48,155 nt of DNA, from assembly GCA_021731285.1 (NCBI GenBank), contig JAKFXR010000047.1, positions 1 through 48,155 of the forward strand, written 5' to 3'. This document shows positions 25,464 to 35,993 of the stretch, in pieces. Made by a program: the position numbers and the translations under genes. Origin of the DNA: Polaromonas sp. (GTDB lineage: Bacteria; Pseudomonadota; Gammaproteobacteria; Burkholderiales; Burkholderiaceae_C). Every line of letters starts with the position of its first letter. The first letter of the stretch is position 1. The notes under the pieces were generated by a model. That model was not told the origin of the DNA, made no database searches, and saw only the letters and a list, made by a program, of their open reading frames with translations.

Positions 25464-26713
25464 CAACTGCGCCCTCCCCGCATCAACAATCTGTTCTCAT
25501 AATCAATACGCAGAACAACAGCCAGCGAAATCAGGTTCATCAGAATCGCAGACCCGCCATAACTCATCAGCGGCAGCGTCAGGCCCTTGGTAGGCAGGGC
25601 GCCCAGGTTGACACCCATGTTGATGAAAGCCTGAAAACCTATCCAGATGCCGACGCCCTGAGCCACCAGGCCGGCAAACAGGCGATCCAGCGCGATGGAC
25701 TGTCGGCCAATGTGCATGATGCGGCGAGTCATCCACATGAAGGCGCCAATGACTGTGAGCACACCCAGCAAGCCGAACTCCTCGCCAATCACCGCCAGCA
25801 GGAAGTCGGTGTGGGCTTCAGGCAGCCAGTGCAGTTTTTCGATGCTGCCACCCAGACCCACTCCAAAAATTTCACCACGCCCGAACGCGATCAGTGAGTG
25901 AGACAACTGGTAGCCCTTGCCCATCGAGTACTTGTCACTCCACGGATCCAGGTAGGCAAAGATGCGTTCGCGGCGCCAGTCGCTGAGCATGACCATCACC
26001 CCGAACGCGATCACCACGACGGTTGCGATCACAAAGAACATGCGGGCATTGACACCACCGAGGAAAAGAATGCCCATGGCGATCACCGAGATCACCATGA
26101 ACGCGCCCATGTCCGGCTCGGCGAGCAGAAGCAGACCCACAATGCCGATGGCCACCGCCATGGGCATGACCGCCCTGAAAAACCGCTCCTTGACCTCCAT
26201 CTTGCGGACCATGTAGTCGGAGGCATACAGCAACACTGCAAATTTGGCGAGTTCGGAGGGTTGAAAATTCATGAAGCCCAGCGATATCCAGCGTCGCGCG
26301 CCGTTCACACCCTTGCCGATGAACGGTATCAGTACCAGCATCAGCAGCACCAGGGAGACCACAAACAGCCAGGGCGCGAGCTTTTCCCAGCTTGCTACAG
26401 GCACCTGAAACACCAGCAGAGCCACCGTGAATGCCACGCCCAGCGACAGGGCATGCCGCAGCAGGAAATGCGTGTGGGCATACCGCGCAAACTTCGGGTT
26501 GTCCGGCATGGCGACAGAAGCGGAGTACACCATCACCAGGCCCCAAACAAGCAGACCAACAGTCACCCATATCAATGCCTGATCCACGCCCGACAGCCGC
26601 ACCGGGGCCGAGGTGGACCGCACCATGCCACCTCCGTTCAGGCGTACCGGCAAGCCGTCAGCCGCACCGCCCCACCCGGAAAACCAGTTGCCCAGGCGTG
26701 CGACCAGCGTCAT
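25463..26713 (-). CDS. ftsW: Divisome SEDS glycosyltransferase FtsW
   Basis: Polytopic septal peptidoglycan polymerase partnered with FtsI. The 416-residue product has an unusually long polar N-terminal tail of about 45 residues, then ten hydrophobic segments. SEDS motifs include [51 protein letters not shown] and [15 protein letters not shown]. The start is ATG 26713, overlapping the murD stop by 4 nt. It is a paralogue of rodA at 8057. Confidence 0.96.
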   Translation of the reverse strand: MTLVARLGNWFSGWGGAADGLPVRLNGGGMVRSTSAPVRLSGVDQALIWVTVGLLVWGLVMVYSASVAMPDNPKFARYAHTHFLLRHALSLGVAFTVALLVFQVPVASWEKLAPWLFVVSLVLLMLVLIPFIGKGVNGARRWISLGFMNFQPSELAKFAVLLYASDYMVRKMEVKERFFRAVMPMAVAIGIVGLLLLAEPDMGAFMVISVIAMGILFLGGVNARMFFVIATVVVIAFGVMVMLSDWRRERIFAYLDPWSDKYSMGKGYQLSHSLIAFGRGEIFGVGLGGSIEKLHWLPEAHTDFLLAVIGEEFGLLGVLTVIGAFMWMTRRIMHIGRQSIALDRLFAGLVAQGVGIWIGFQAFINMGVNLGALPTKGLTLPLMSYGGSAILMNLISLAVVLRIDYENRLLMRGGRS

Positions 26714-28218
26714 GCCGGCACCCCTGCTTCCCGGGCGAGGTCTTGCACTGCCTGGCAATAGACCTGCGCTCGATGCTCGTAGTTGTCAAACATGTCAAAG
26801 CTGGCGCAAGCCGGTGACATCAACACGGCATCGCCCGTTTGGGCATGCCGGGCCGCAAGCTCAACCGCAGCCTGCATGGACTCGGCGTCAAGCAAGGTAA
26901 CGCCTGTGCCTTCGAGCGCCGCACGTATGAGCTGCGCATCGCGGCCGAGCAGTACCACTGCCCGGGCATACCGGCGCACCGGCTCGGCCAGAGGTGAAAA
27001 ATCCTGCCCCTTGCCCTCACCCCCGGCGATCAACACCAGTTTTCGGTCCGCACCGAGACCCGCCAGTGCGGCGACTGAGGCTCCGACATTCGTGCCTTTG
27101 CTGTCGTCGAAATACTCCACGTCACCCACAATGGCAACTGAGGCGACGCGGTGCGGCTCGCCCGTGTATTCGCGCAACCCGTGCAGCATGCTCGCCATGC
27201 TCCCACCCACCGTACGCGCAAGCGCCAGTGCAGCCAGCGCGTTCGTGGCGTTGTGGCGCCCGCGGATGCGCAAGGCGTCCACAGGCATCAGGCGCTGAAT
27301 GTGCAGCTCAACTTCCTCAACATCAGCAGCCTGGTTTCGGCGCTTTTTGATGGTTTCATCGGCCTCGGCGGCATGAACCAGCCAGTCCATGCCGTTGGTG
27401 GCCGCAATACCGTAGTCGCCCGGCCGTCGTGGGGCATCGGCTCCGAAAGTCAGGTAGTCACGCGGCTGCTTGCCCTTGACGGGAGGCGGCAGACTGCCCA
27501 TCACCGCCGCGTCATCCCGGTTGAGCAGCATCACCGCCCGTGCGCCGTAAATGTTGAACTTGGCTGCGCTGTACGCGCGCATGGACCCATGCCAGTCCAG
27601 ATGATCCTCGGACAGGTTCAACACCGTTGCGACCGAAGGCTCGAAGCTGTTGATCTGGTCAAGCTGGAAGCTGGACAGCTCCAGCACCCAGACTTCCGGG
27701 AGCTCGTTCGCGTCAAGTCTGGCGCTCAGCGTGTCAAGCAAGGTGGGGCCGATATTGCCCGCCACGGCTACCGACTTGCCGGCCCGCTCGAGCAAGCGCC
27801 CGGTCAGGGAAGTGACCGTGGTCTTGCCGTTGGTGCCAGTGATGGCTATGACTTTCGGTGTGTAGCCCTCGCTCGTCTCAAGGTCGGACAGTGCCTGGGC
27901 AAAGAGGCTGAGCTCATTGCCGCAAGGCAGGCCTTGCGCCTGCGCAGCAGCGATGACCGGCGCCACCGAGGCCGGTGACAGGCCCGGGCTCTTGAGAACC
28001 ATGCGGATGTCGGCGCCTTCCACCAGCGCGGCGCTCATCTCGCCGCTGATGAATGTCACCGAAGAAAGGGTGTCCTGCAATGCGGCGAGCTGGGGCGGCG
28101 CAGGCCGGGTGTCTGCCACGGTAACCTTCGCTCCACAACGCACGCACCAGCGCGCCAGCGCCAGACCCGAGAGGCCCAGGCCCAGAACAAGAACGTGTTG
28201 CTCTGCCAGGTGTTTCAT
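26710..28218 (-). CDS. murD: UDP-MurNAc-L-Ala--D-glutamate ligase
   Basis: Adds D-Glu to UDP-MurNAc-L-Ala. The 502-residue product has [15 protein letters not shown], the P-loop [47 protein letters not shown] and [16 protein letters not shown]. It is about 60 residues longer than E. coli MurD; part of the extra length lies in a polar insert near residues 255-300 ([18 protein letters not shown], and [20 protein letters not shown]). The start is ATG 28218, overlapping the mraY stop by 4 nt. Confidence 0.97.
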   Translation of the reverse strand: MKHLAEQHVLVLGLGLSGLALARWCVRCGAKVTVADTRPAPPQLAALQDTLSSVTFISGEMSAALVEGADIRMVLKSPGLSPASVAPVIAAAQAQGLPCGNELSLFAQALSDLETSEGYTPKVIAITGTNGKTTVTSLTGRLLERAGKSVAVAGNIGPTLLDTLSARLDANELPEVWVLELSSFQLDQINSFEPSVATVLNLSEDHLDWHGSMRAYSAAKFNIYGARAVMLLNRDDAAVMGSLPPPVKGKQPRDYLTFGADAPRRPGDYGIAATNGMDWLVHAAEADETIKKRRNQAADVEEVELHIQRLMPVDALRIRGRHNATNALAALALARTVGGSMASMLHGLREYTGEPHRVASVAIVGDVEYFDDSKGTNVGASVAALAGLGADRKLVLIAGGEGKGQDFSPLAEPVRRYARAVVLLGRDAQLIRAALEGTGVTLLDAESMQAAVELAARHAQTGDAVLMSPACASFDMFDNYEHRAQVYCQAVQDLAREAGVPA

Positions 28219-29393
28219 CTGAGTTTCAGGGTTGACAGCCCGACCAGGCACAGCAGCATGGTGATGATCCAGAAACGCACCACCACCTGAGTTTCTTTCC
28301 AGCCATTTTTTTCAAAGTGATGGTGCAGCGGCGCCATGCTGAAAAGACGCCGGCCCTGGCCGTAGCGTTTGCGGGTGTATTTGAAATACATCACCTGCAA
28401 CATCACCGACATCGCCTCCACCACAAAAATCCCGCCCATGATGGCCAGCACGATTTCCTGGCGCACGATGACTGCAATCGTGCCAAGGGCAGCGCCCAGC
28501 GCCAGGGCGCCGACGTCGCCCATGAAGACTTGCGCAGGATGGGTGTTGAACCAGAGAAAGGCCAGCCCGGCACCCGCCATGGCAGAACAGAAAATCAGCA
28601 GCTCACCGGCGCCCGGAATATGCGGGAAGAACAGGTACTTCGAATAGACCGCGCTCCCGGTTACATAGGCGAACACGCCAAGCGCGGAGCCGACCATCAC
28701 CACGGGCATGATGGCCAGCCCGTCCAGGCCGTCAGTCAGGTTGACCGCATTGCTTGAACCAACGATGACCAGGTAAGTCAGGAGAACAAAGCCAAACACA
28801 CCCAGCGGGTAGCTGACTTCCTTGAAGAAGGGCAAGAGCAAGCCCGCCTTGGGCGGCAGGTTCACATCGAAGCCCGATTGCACCCAGCTGAAAAACAGCT
28901 CCAGCACCCGCAGGTTGGAGCTTTCGGAAATGCTGAAAACCAGGTACAGCGCGGCCAGCAGCCCGATGATGGACTGCCACATGTACTTTTCACGCGAGCG
29001 CATGCCTTCAGGGTCCTTGTGCACCACCTTGCGCCAGTCATCGGCCCAGCCGATGGCGCCAAAGCCGAGGGTGACAATCAGCACAATCCAGACGAAGCGG
29101 TTGCTCAGGTCAAACCAGAGCAGGGTTGAAATTCCGATGGCCAGCAGCACCAGCACACCACCCATGGTCGGTGTGCCGCTTTTGCTCAAATGCGTTTGCA
29201 TCGCGTATTCGCGGATGGGCTGGCCAATCTTGAGGTGGGTCAGGCGGCGAATCACAAAAGGGCCGGCCAGCAATCCGATCAACAAGGCGGTCAGGGCAGC
29301 CATGACGGCGCGAAAGGTCAGGTACTGGAACACCCTGAAATACCCGAACTCCGGACTCAAGGTTTGCAGCCACTGGGCCAGACTCAATAACAT
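28215..29393 (-). CDS. mraY: Phospho-N-acetylmuramoyl-pentapeptide transferase
   Basis: Transfers phospho-MurNAc-pentapeptide to undecaprenyl phosphate to make lipid I. The 392-residue polytopic enzyme shows [27 protein letters not shown] with the Asp pair, [16 protein letters not shown] with the catalytic Asp, and [24 protein letters not shown] with the His motif. The start, ATG 29393, overlaps the 3' end of murF by 10 nt. Confidence 0.98.
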   Translation of the reverse strand: MLLSLAQWLQTLSPEFGYFRVFQYLTFRAVMAALTALLIGLLAGPFVIRRLTHLKIGQPIREYAMQTHLSKSGTPTMGGVLVLLAIGISTLLWFDLSNRFVWIVLIVTLGFGAIGWADDWRKVVHKDPEGMRSREKYMWQSIIGLLAALYLVFSISESSNLRVLELFFSWVQSGFDVNLPPKAGLLLPFFKEVSYPLGVFGFVLLTYLVIVGSSNAVNLTDGLDGLAIMPVVMVGSALGVFAYVTGSAVYSKYLFFPHIPGAGELLIFCSAMAGAGLAFLWFNTHPAQVFMGDVGALALGAALGTIAVIVRQEIVLAIMGGIFVVEAMSVMLQVMYFKYTRKRYGQGRRLFSMAPLHHHFEKNGWKETQVVVRFWIITMLLCLVGLSTLKLR

Positions 29394-30796
29394 GTTGCGT
29401 CCTTGCTGGCTTGCGCCGGAATTTGCTCTTGCAACGGTTGGGGCGCCAGTTCCGTCACGGCCTGCACCACCTGTTCCATCTTCATGAAACGCGAACCTTT
29501 GACCAGCACACTGGCCTGTTGACCCACCAGTTCCCGCACAGCGTCAATCAGCGCGGGCATGGTCTTGAAGTGCCGTGCGCCCGGGAATGCCGCCGCGCTG
29601 TGCTGCATGAGCTCTCCCATGCAAAGCAGATGTTCAATGCCGCGCTGGCGGGCATAGTCACCCACTTCCTGGTGAAAAGCGGGACCACGGTCTCCAACTT
29701 CCCCCATGTCGCCGACAACCAGCAGGCGCGGGGCCGGCAAGCCGGCCAGAACGTCAATGGCCGCGCGCATGGAATCGGGATTGGCGTTATAGGTGTCATC
29801 CACCAGAGTGACAGAGCGTCCGCCCATGTTGACTTGAAGCGCCCGCGAACGGCCTTTGACGGGAGAGAAATCACACAGTCCCGCCGAAATCGCTGCCAGG
29901 GGCACGCCAGCGGCCAGCGCGCACGCCGTCGCCGCGAGCGCATTTTTGACGTTGTGGCGTCCGGCAATCTGGAGTGAAAACTCCAGCGGTCCCCTGGGTG
30001 TGCTGGCAGTCACCTGCCAGGCAGCGCCCTGCCACACAGCCGAGGCAGTCACATCGGCAGCGCCTGTGTCGGCAAACGTGAGGCAGGCGCGTGAGGTTGC
30101 CAGAGATTTCCAGATCGGCGTGTACAACTCATCGGCAGGGAACACGGCGATGCCGGAAGCCGGCAAGGCCCCGATCACCGCCCCGTTTTCGCGGGCCACC
30201 GCTTCCACCGTCCCCATGAACTCGAGATGCTCACGCTGGGCATTGTTGACAAGGGCTACCGTCGGTTGGGCCAATGCGGCCAGCTGGGCAATTTCACCCG
30301 GGTGATTCATGCCCAGCTCAACCACAGCGGCCTCGTGCTGCGTGCGCAAACGCAGCAAGGTCAAGGGCACACCAATATCGTTGTTGAAATTGCCTTCGGT
30401 CGCAAACGCGGCGTCCTGCTTCCAGGCGCGCAGGATGGACGCGATCATCTGGGTCACCGTGGTTTTGCCGTTGCTGCCGGTCACGGCAATCAGCGGCAAA
30501 CTGAAACGTTTCCGCCAGCCTGCGGCCAGCTGGCCAAGGGCGGCTTTGGAGTCACTCACGAGCAAGCCGGGGATTGCCGCACTGAGCCCTTGTTCGGCAA
30601 GGGCGGCCACTGCCCCCTCCTTCATGGCCTGAGGCAGAAAGTCATGCGCGTCAAAACGCTCGCCCCTGAGGGCAACAAACAGGTCGCCCGGCCGCAGGCT
30701 GCGCGTGTCGCTGTGCACCCGCAGGAACGGCAGGCTGCCCTCACCCACCAGCTGGGCGGAAGGCAACAGACCCGTGGCTTGCTGCAAGGTCATCAT
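29384..30796 (-). CDS. murF: UDP-MurNAc-tripeptide--D-Ala-D-Ala ligase
   Basis: Adds D-Ala-D-Ala to complete the pentapeptide precursor. The 470-residue product has [17 protein letters not shown], the P-loop [35 protein letters not shown] and [21 protein letters not shown] 30796 (followed by a second ATG) overlaps the murE stop. The product of ddl in this cluster is its substrate. Confidence 0.97.
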   Translation of the reverse strand: MMTLQQATGLLPSAQLVGEGSLPFLRVHSDTRSLRPGDLFVALRGERFDAHDFLPQAMKEGAVAALAEQGLSAAIPGLLVSDSKAALGQLAAGWRKRFSLPLIAVTGSNGKTTVTQMIASILRAWKQDAAFATEGNFNNDIGVPLTLLRLRTQHEAAVVELGMNHPGEIAQLAALAQPTVALVNNAQREHLEFMGTVEAVARENGAVIGALPASGIAVFPADELYTPIWKSLATSRACLTFADTGAADVTASAVWQGAAWQVTASTPRGPLEFSLQIAGRHNVKNALAATACALAAGVPLAAISAGLCDFSPVKGRSRALQVNMGGRSVTLVDDTYNANPDSMRAAIDVLAGLPAPRLLVVGDMGEVGDRGPAFHQEVGDYARQRGIEHLLCMGELMQHSAAAFPGARHFKTMPALIDAVRELVGQQASVLVKGSRFMKMEQVVQAVTELAPQPLQEQIPAQASKDATCY

Positions 30797-32277
30797 GCGC
30801 GCGCCCTTTGTTGCAGGGCCAGTTCTGCCTGGAGCCTGTCGGAAAAAGGCCGCTTGACGCCGGCAATTTCCTGATGGCTCTCGTGTCCCTTGCCGGCCAG
30901 AAGAATGACGTCCGCGGCCTGCGCAGAACCTACCGCATGCGCAATGGCCTGCGCGCGATCGACCTCGACATGCACGCCGTGGTCCACGTCAGGCAAATGT
31001 CTGAATCCTTTGAGGATCTGCTCAACGATGCTGACCGGGTCTTCCCCGCGCGGGTTATCACTGGTCACCACCACGCAATCGGCATGCTTTTGTGCGGCCG
31101 ACGCCATCAGGGGCCGCTTGCTGGCATCGCGGTTTCCACCGCAACCAAAGACACACCAGAGTTTGCCGCCGCGACTGCGGGCCAGAGGTGCAAGTGCCTC
31201 CAGCACCTTGTCGAGCGCATCCGGTGTGTGCGCATAATCAATCGCCACCAGAGGTTGCCCCGCCAGCACAATGGTTTCCATACGCCCGGGCACGGCCGGC
31301 AAGCCCGTGCATGCCTCCACCGCCGAAGCCAGCGAAACCCCCAGCGCGCGCAACGCAGCCATCACACCCAGCAGATTGGAGACGTTGTATAGCCCCACCA
31401 TTGCGGCGGACATCCGGTGGCGCTGCTGGCCTTCCACCACATCGAAAGCCAGCCCTTGCGCGGTCTGTTCGATCGCGCTGGCGCGCAGCCGTGCCGGCGA
31501 CACACAGGAAACCGTCCACACGTCCAGGGGAGAGGATTGCAGCGACAGCGCCAGTTCCCCGCCTTTGCGGTCGTCGATGTTGATCACTGCAGCCTGCAGC
31601 CCCTGCCAGTCGAAAAGCCTGACCTTGGCCTGCCAGTACGACTGCATGTCGTGGTGGTAGTCGAGATGATCCTGGGTGAAGTTGGTGAAAATGGCCACGC
31701 GTATGTCGGTGGCAGCCAGGCGCTGTTCAGCAATGCCGATGGACGATGCTTCCAGCGCACAGGCAGAAAAACCCTCGTCTACCCAGCGTCTGAGTTGCTT
31801 TTGCAGCAAAACGGGGTCCGGCGTGGTCAACCCGTTGAATACCATGGCATCAGGCTGCCCCACGCCGAGCGTACCTACAACACCACATGGCCGCCCCAGT
31901 TTGCCAAGGGCCTGGGCCAGCCACCACGCGGTGGAGGTTTTGCCATTGGTGCCGGTCACCGCCAGGACATCAAGCTGCCTGCTCGGTTGCTCATAGTAGG
32001 CGGACGCAATGGGGCCGGTTGCCACCTTGAGTCCGGCGTAAGCAGCAACGCGCTCATCCTGAAAAGCGAAGGCGTCTGCGCCTTCCTTCTCGACCAGACA
32101 GGCCCGTGCGCCCGCTGCGAGCACGCCGGCGACATACTTTCTTCCATCGGTGGCAGCACCAGGCCAGGCGATGAAGCCGTCTCCTGCCTGTGCAACGCGA
32201 CTGTCGGTCAACAAGGTGCCCGTCACGCGCTGACGCAGCCAGCTTGCGGCCTGCTCGGGTGTGCGCAACTGCTCCAT
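30793..32277 (-). CDS. murE: UDP-MurNAc-L-Ala-D-Glu--meso-DAP ligase
   Basis: Adds the third residue of the stem peptide. The 494-residue product has VTGTNGKTSTAWWLAQAL, EASSIGIAEQRL, DYAHTPDALDKVLEAL and SDNPRGEDP. The DNPR motif is the signature of enzymes that take meso-diaminopimelate rather than lysine, which agrees with dapF and mpl in the window. ATG 32277 shares a base with the ftsI stop (TGATG). Confidence 0.97.
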   Translation of the reverse strand: MEQLRTPEQAASWLRQRVTGTLLTDSRVAQAGDGFIAWPGAATDGRKYVAGVLAAGARACLVEKEGADAFAFQDERVAAYAGLKVATGPIASAYYEQPSRQLDVLAVTGTNGKTSTAWWLAQALGKLGRPCGVVGTLGVGQPDAMVFNGLTTPDPVLLQKQLRRWVDEGFSACALEASSIGIAEQRLAATDIRVAIFTNFTQDHLDYHHDMQSYWQAKVRLFDWQGLQAAVINIDDRKGGELALSLQSSPLDVWTVSCVSPARLRASAIEQTAQGLAFDVVEGQQRHRMSAAMVGLYNVSNLLGVMAALRALGVSLASAVEACTGLPAVPGRMETIVLAGQPLVAIDYAHTPDALDKVLEALAPLARSRGGKLWCVFGCGGNRDASKRPLMASAAQKHADCVVVTSDNPRGEDPVSIVEQILKGFRHLPDVDHGVHVEVDRAQAIAHAVGSAQAADVILLAGKGHESHQEIAGVKRPFSDRLQAELALQQRARA

Positions 32278-34016
32278 CAGAAGGACTCTTCCACACGGTT
32301 GGTGACAATCTGCGGCTTCACCGCCATATCGGGTGGCAAGCCCAGCATGCGCAAGGTCTGCTGAACGGTCTCGCTGAACACCGGGGCCGCCACGTCGCCG
32401 CCAAAATATTTGCCATTGCTTGGCTCGTCGATCATCACCGCCACCACAATGCGTGGCTTCTCGGTGGGCGCAATGCCAACAAAAAAGCCCCGGTACTTCT
32501 TGTCTGCGTAGCCCTTGCCTTCCTGTTTGTGCGCGGTTCCGGTCTTTCCTCCCACCGAGTAGCCCATGGTCTGGGCTTTGGGCGCCGTCCCTCCCGGACC
32601 GGTGACCAGATGCAGCATGTTGCGCACGGCAATCGCATTTTTCTCGCTGATCACACGCACGCCCACCGCCGGCTCTTCACTTTTGAGCATGCTCACCGGC
32701 ACCAGGTCACCGTCGCGTGCAAATACGCTGTAGGAGTGCGCCAGCTGAAACAGGGAGGTCGACAAGCCGTAGCCGTAACTCATGGTGGCCTGCTCGATCG
32801 GGCGCCACGTCTTGTGGGCGCGCAGCCGGCCGCTGACAGCACCAGGAAAGGGTACCTGCGGTTTTTGTCCGAAGCCGACCTGTGTGTACATCTCCCACAT
32901 CTCGCGCGGCTGCATCTGCATGGCCAGCTTGACCGTGCCCACATTGCTGGATTTCTGGATCACCTGGTTGACGGTCAGCAGGCCCTGGGGGTGTGCGTAA
33001 GATATGGTCGATCCGCCTATCGTCATGCGGCCCGGCGCGGTCTGTATGGTCGTCTCCGGCGTGACCATGCCTTTTTGCAGCGCCAGCGCAGCAATGAAGG
33101 GTTTCATGGTCGAGCCCGGCTCAAAGGTGTCGGTCAGCGCACGATTGCGCAACTGGGCGCCGCTGAGATTTTGTCGTCTGTCAGGCGAGAAGCTGGGGTA
33201 GTTGGCCAGGGCCAGCACTTCGCCGGTCACGCTGTCGAGCACCACCACGCTGCCGGCCTTGGCCTTGTGGGCCAGCACCGCGTCGCGAAGTTTCTGGTAG
33301 GCGAAAAACTGGATCTTGCTGTCGATGGACAGTTGCAGGTCCTTGCCATCCACTGGTGGCACCTGCTCCCGCACATCCTCGACCACCCGCCCCAACCGGT
33401 CCTTGATGACGCGCCGCGAACCTGCGCGCCCGGCCAGGTCCTTGTTGAACGCGAGCTCCATCCCTTCCTGGCCCTTGTCCTCGACGCTGGTAAAACCGAC
33501 CACGTGGGCTGCGGCCTCACCTTCGGGGTACTGCCGCTTGTATTCCTTGCGCTGGTAAATGCCCTTGACCCCCAGGGCCATGATTTTTTGCGCCACCGGC
33601 TCATCGACCTGGCGCTTGATCCAGACGAAGTTCTTGTCTTCATCGGCCAGCTTTTTGGCCAGCTCCGCGGGTGGCATTTGCAGCAGCCGGGCCAGTTCGG
33701 TCATCTGCGCCTTGCTGCCTTCAATGTCTTCGGGGATGGCCCAGATGCTCGGCGCTGGCACGCTGGACGCCAGTATCAGGCCGTTGCGATCCAGAATGCG
33801 GCCGCGGTTGGCGGGCAACTCCAGCGTGCGCGCAAAACGCACTTCACCCTGCCGCTGGAAAAAATCATTGGCAAACACCTGCACGTGGGCTGCGCGCAGC
33901 GCCAGCCCCGCAAAAGCCAGCGCTATCGCGGCAACAATCATCCGGCTGCGCCAGACAGGTGTCTTGCTCGCCAGAAGCGGGCTGGAGGTGTAGAGAACGC
34001 TTCGGCTTCTACTCAC
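32277..34016 (-). CDS. ftsI: Septal peptidoglycan transpeptidase PBP3 (FtsI)
   Basis: Class B penicillin-binding protein that cross-links septal peptidoglycan with FtsW. The 579-residue product has one N-terminal membrane helix (IVAAIALAFAGLALRAAHV), the PBP dimerisation motif NRGRILDRNGLILA, and the transpeptidase triad: STMK with Ser302 (FEPGSTMKPF), SSN (about 356) and KTGT (about 491). The start is GTG 34016, overlapping the ftsL stop by 8 nt. Confidence 0.97.
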   Translation of the reverse strand: MSRSRSVLYTSSPLLASKTPVWRSRMIVAAIALAFAGLALRAAHVQVFANDFFQRQGEVRFARTLELPANRGRILDRNGLILASSVPAPSIWAIPEDIEGSKAQMTELARLLQMPPAELAKKLADEDKNFVWIKRQVDEPVAQKIMALGVKGIYQRKEYKRQYPEGEAAAHVVGFTSVEDKGQEGMELAFNKDLAGRAGSRRVIKDRLGRVVEDVREQVPPVDGKDLQLSIDSKIQFFAYQKLRDAVLAHKAKAGSVVVLDSVTGEVLALANYPSFSPDRRQNLSGAQLRNRALTDTFEPGSTMKPFIAALALQKGMVTPETTIQTAPGRMTIGGSTISYAHPQGLLTVNQVIQKSSNVGTVKLAMQMQPREMWEMYTQVGFGQKPQVPFPGAVSGRLRAHKTWRPIEQATMSYGYGLSTSLFQLAHSYSVFARDGDLVPVSMLKSEEPAVGVRVISEKNAIAVRNMLHLVTGPGGTAPKAQTMGYSVGGKTGTAHKQEGKGYADKKYRGFFVGIAPTEKPRIVVAVMIDEPSNGKYFGGDVAAPVFSETVQQTLRMLGLPPDMAVKPQIVTNRVEESF

Positions 34017-34302
34017 GAACGCCCTCCACCACGGCTGCCGGTTTGTAGGTCACGTACTGCGTGATGGCCGGCGTTGCCGTGCGCATCTGCAGACGCTCCT
34101 TGGAGAGTTTCTCCACGCGCAATGGCGTCGCCTGCGCCCGTTTTTCAACCTGCAGGCGCTCCCGGTCAGATTCGAGTTGCCGGCTGACTGCCGTCGATTT
34201 TTCAAGCTCGACGTAAAGGCGGCGCGACTCGTACTGGGTGCGCACCAGGTAGAGCGCACTGAACAGCACCGCCAACAGCAGCACGAAATTGAGCCGCGTC
34301 AT
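34009..34302 (-). CDS. ftsL: Cell division protein FtsL
   Basis: A 97-residue bitopic protein of the FtsQLB complex. A short N-terminus and one membrane helix ([20 protein letters not shown]) precede a coiled coil (about residues 30-75: [20 protein letters not shown]). FtsL is poorly conserved; the identification rests on size, topology and its place between rsmH and ftsI. ATG 34302 overlaps the rsmH stop by 4 nt. Confidence 0.93.
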   Translation of the reverse strand: MTRLNFVLLLAVLFSALYLVRTQYESRRLYVELEKSTAVSRQLESDRERLQVEKRAQATPLRVEKLSKERLQMRTATPAITQYVTYKPAAVVEGVRE

Positions 34303-35222
34303 GCCGCTGCCCCGGTGCGCTCGGCCACGCGCATGACTGCGCTGCGTGAGCGCGGGTTGGCTGCCACCTCGTCGGCACCGGGCTTGACGCGGCCCAGCGC
34401 CTTCAGGCGCATGACCTTGGGTTCTGCAAACGGCGCACGGCGGTCGAACACCTCGCGCGAGTGTCCGGCCATGAACTGCTTGACGATGCGGTCTTCGAGG
34501 GAATGAAAACTGATCACCACCAGACGGCCTCCCGGTTGCAGCACTGTGAGTGACGCTTCTAGCGCCTGTTGCAGCTCTTCAAGCTCGGCGTTGATGAAAA
34601 TCCGAAGAGCCTGAAATGTACGCGTTGCAGGGTCCTTGCCCGGCTCGCGGGTTTTGACCGCGCCAGCCACGACTTCGGCCAGCTCAGCGGTGGTTCCAAT
34701 AGGGCCCCGCTCCTGTCGGCGACGATCAATCGCCTTTGCAATCTGCCCAGCAAACCGTTCTTCGCCATATTCACGAATGACCTCCGTTATGGTGTCTGTT
34801 TCTGCATCGGCCAACCAGTCGGCCACACTCTGGCCACGTGTGGTGTCCATGCGCATGTCCAGAGGACCGTCCGAGCGGAAGGAGAAACCCCGCGCGGGGT
34901 TGTCGATCTGCGGCGAACTGATGCCCAGGTCCATCAGGATGCCGGCGGCGCTGCCGGCAGGCAATTGGCCCAGCATGCTGAATGCATCGTGGCGCACGGT
35001 CACCCGCAAATCGCCCAGAGCGAGCGCCTCTGCAATGGCCTCGGGGTCCTTGTCGAAGACGGTGAGCCGGCCACTGGGTGACAGCAGGGACAGGATGAGC
35101 CGGGAGTGCCCTCCGCGCCCGAAGGTCGCGTCGATGTAATGACCGTCTGGTTGGATCTGAAGCGCCTGGACTGCTTCGTTCAACAAGACGGTGCGATGTT
35201 TCCATGTGTCGTGCACCGCCAT
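34299..35222 (-). CDS. rsmH: 16S rRNA (cytosine1402-N4)-methyltransferase
   Basis: Methylates N4 of C1402 in the ribosomal P site, using SAM. The 307-residue product has [15 protein letters not shown], the SAM motif [47 protein letters not shown] and [16 protein letters not shown]. Family length is normal. The start lies 3 nt after the mraZ stop, so the two are coupled. Confidence 0.97.
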   Translation of the reverse strand: MAVHDTWKHRTVLLNEAVQALQIQPDGHYIDATFGRGGHSRLILSLLSPSGRLTVFDKDPEAIAEALALGDLRVTVRHDAFSMLGQLPAGSAAGILMDLGISSPQIDNPARGFSFRSDGPLDMRMDTTRGQSVADWLADAETDTITEVIREYGEERFAGQIAKAIDRRRQERGPIGTTAELAEVVAGAVKTREPGKDPATRTFQALRIFINAELEELQQALEASLTVLQPGGRLVVISFHSLEDRIVKQFMAGHSREVFDRRAPFAEPKVMRLKALGRVKPGADEVAANPRSRSAVMRVAERTGAAA

Positions 35223-35225
35223 CTT

Positions 35226-35654
35226 TCAGAACGAAAAGTCCCGGAACACGTCAGGCATTTCGGCCTTCATCTGCTCCGCCTCCTGCGCTGCGTATGTTGC
35301 AGCGTCCCAGAGTTCGAAGTAGCTTCCCATGCCGAGCAGCACTGTGTCCTTGCTGATGCCGGCGGCCATACGCAACTCCGGCGACACCAGAACGCGGCCA
35401 TTGCCGTCCATGTCCACGTCCATGGCATTGCCCAGAAAAATGCGCTTCCACCACTGGGCCTGCATGGGCAGGGAGGCGATTCGCTCACGAAACTTTTCCC
35501 ACTCGTTGCGCGGAAATACCATGAGGCAGCCGTGGGGGTGTTTGGTGATGGTCAGCTGGCTCGCGGCGGTGGCACTGAGGACGTCACGATGCCGGGTTGG
35601 CACAGACAGCCGACCCTTTGAATCGAGAGCTACAGACGACGCGCCTTGAAACAC
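35226..35654 (-). CDS. mraZ: Transcriptional regulator MraZ
   Basis: First gene of the dcw cluster, an AbrB-like DNA-binding protein. The 142-residue product carries two copies of the MraZ motif: [18 protein letters not shown] and [19 protein letters not shown]. In E. coli MraZ represses its own promoter. The start is a GTG at 35654 (FQGASSVAL follows) with AAAGG 9 nt upstream. Phased GTGGN repeats just upstream at 35673-35707 are its probable operator. Confidence 0.96.
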   Translation of the reverse strand: MFQGASSVALDSKGRLSVPTRHRDVLSATAASQLTITKHPHGCLMVFPRNEWEKFRERIASLPMQAQWWKRIFLGNAMDVDMDGNGRVLVSPELRMAAGISKDTVLLGMGSYFELWDAATYAAQEAEQMKAEMPDVFRDFSF

Positions 35655-35672
35655 TATTGAAAACCTTTAGAG

Positions 35673-35707
35673 AACACTTTTCACCACTAAATACCACTTC
35701 TTCCCAC
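35673..35707 (-). promoter_or_regulatory. Probable MraZ operator, four 10-bp-phased GTGGN repeats
   Basis: On the minus strand GTGGG (35707-35703), GTGGT (35697-35693), GTGGT (35687-35683) and GTGTT (35677-35673) start exactly 10 bp apart. MraZ is known to bind direct TGGGN-type repeats with 5-nt spacers, giving the same 10-bp phase. The repeats end 19 nt before the mraZ start codon, so bound MraZ would block dcw transcription or its early elongation. Confidence 0.8.
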
Positions 35708-35993
35708 TTTATCAGGAAAGTTTCACCGCACAAGTGGTTTGCTACAAATTTTTTCAATGAAATCAAGCACTTAGACAATATTTAGAATGTTTCATCGGGT
35801 AAAAAACGTTCTAAATGAAGCACTTAGCACACGCAGTGAAAGTGTTGCGTGAAGCAAGCGACCGCACACGAGATGTGACGACGGGTCTGGAGAGGGGTGG
35901 GTGCGATGCGAGAAGCCAACACCAGCGCGTGGCGGGTGTACGCGAGCTGCCCAAGACGCGGCGGCTTGAAAGCCGCAACTGCAAACCGCGGAA
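35708..35993. other. 286-nt intergenic region upstream of mraZ
   Basis: No gene is called here. The part at 35708-35820 is AT-rich, unlike its surroundings, and probably holds the dcw promoter; I could not fix a confident -35/-10 pair. It contains an inverted repeat TTTAGAA (35781-35787)/TTCTAAA (35809-35815) and a direct repeat AAGCACTTAG (35765-35774 and 35818-35827). A perfect 7-bp hairpin GCGGCTT/AAGCCGC at 35961-35976 lies just downstream of the STAS gene stop; it has no T-run, so it is a weak terminator at best. Confidence 0.6.

Noticed and set aside
32190-34064. A 624-codon open frame on the plus strand opposite ftsI.
   Set aside because: The product is His/Arg/Gln-rich and featureless; ftsI on the minus strand has all catalytic motifs.
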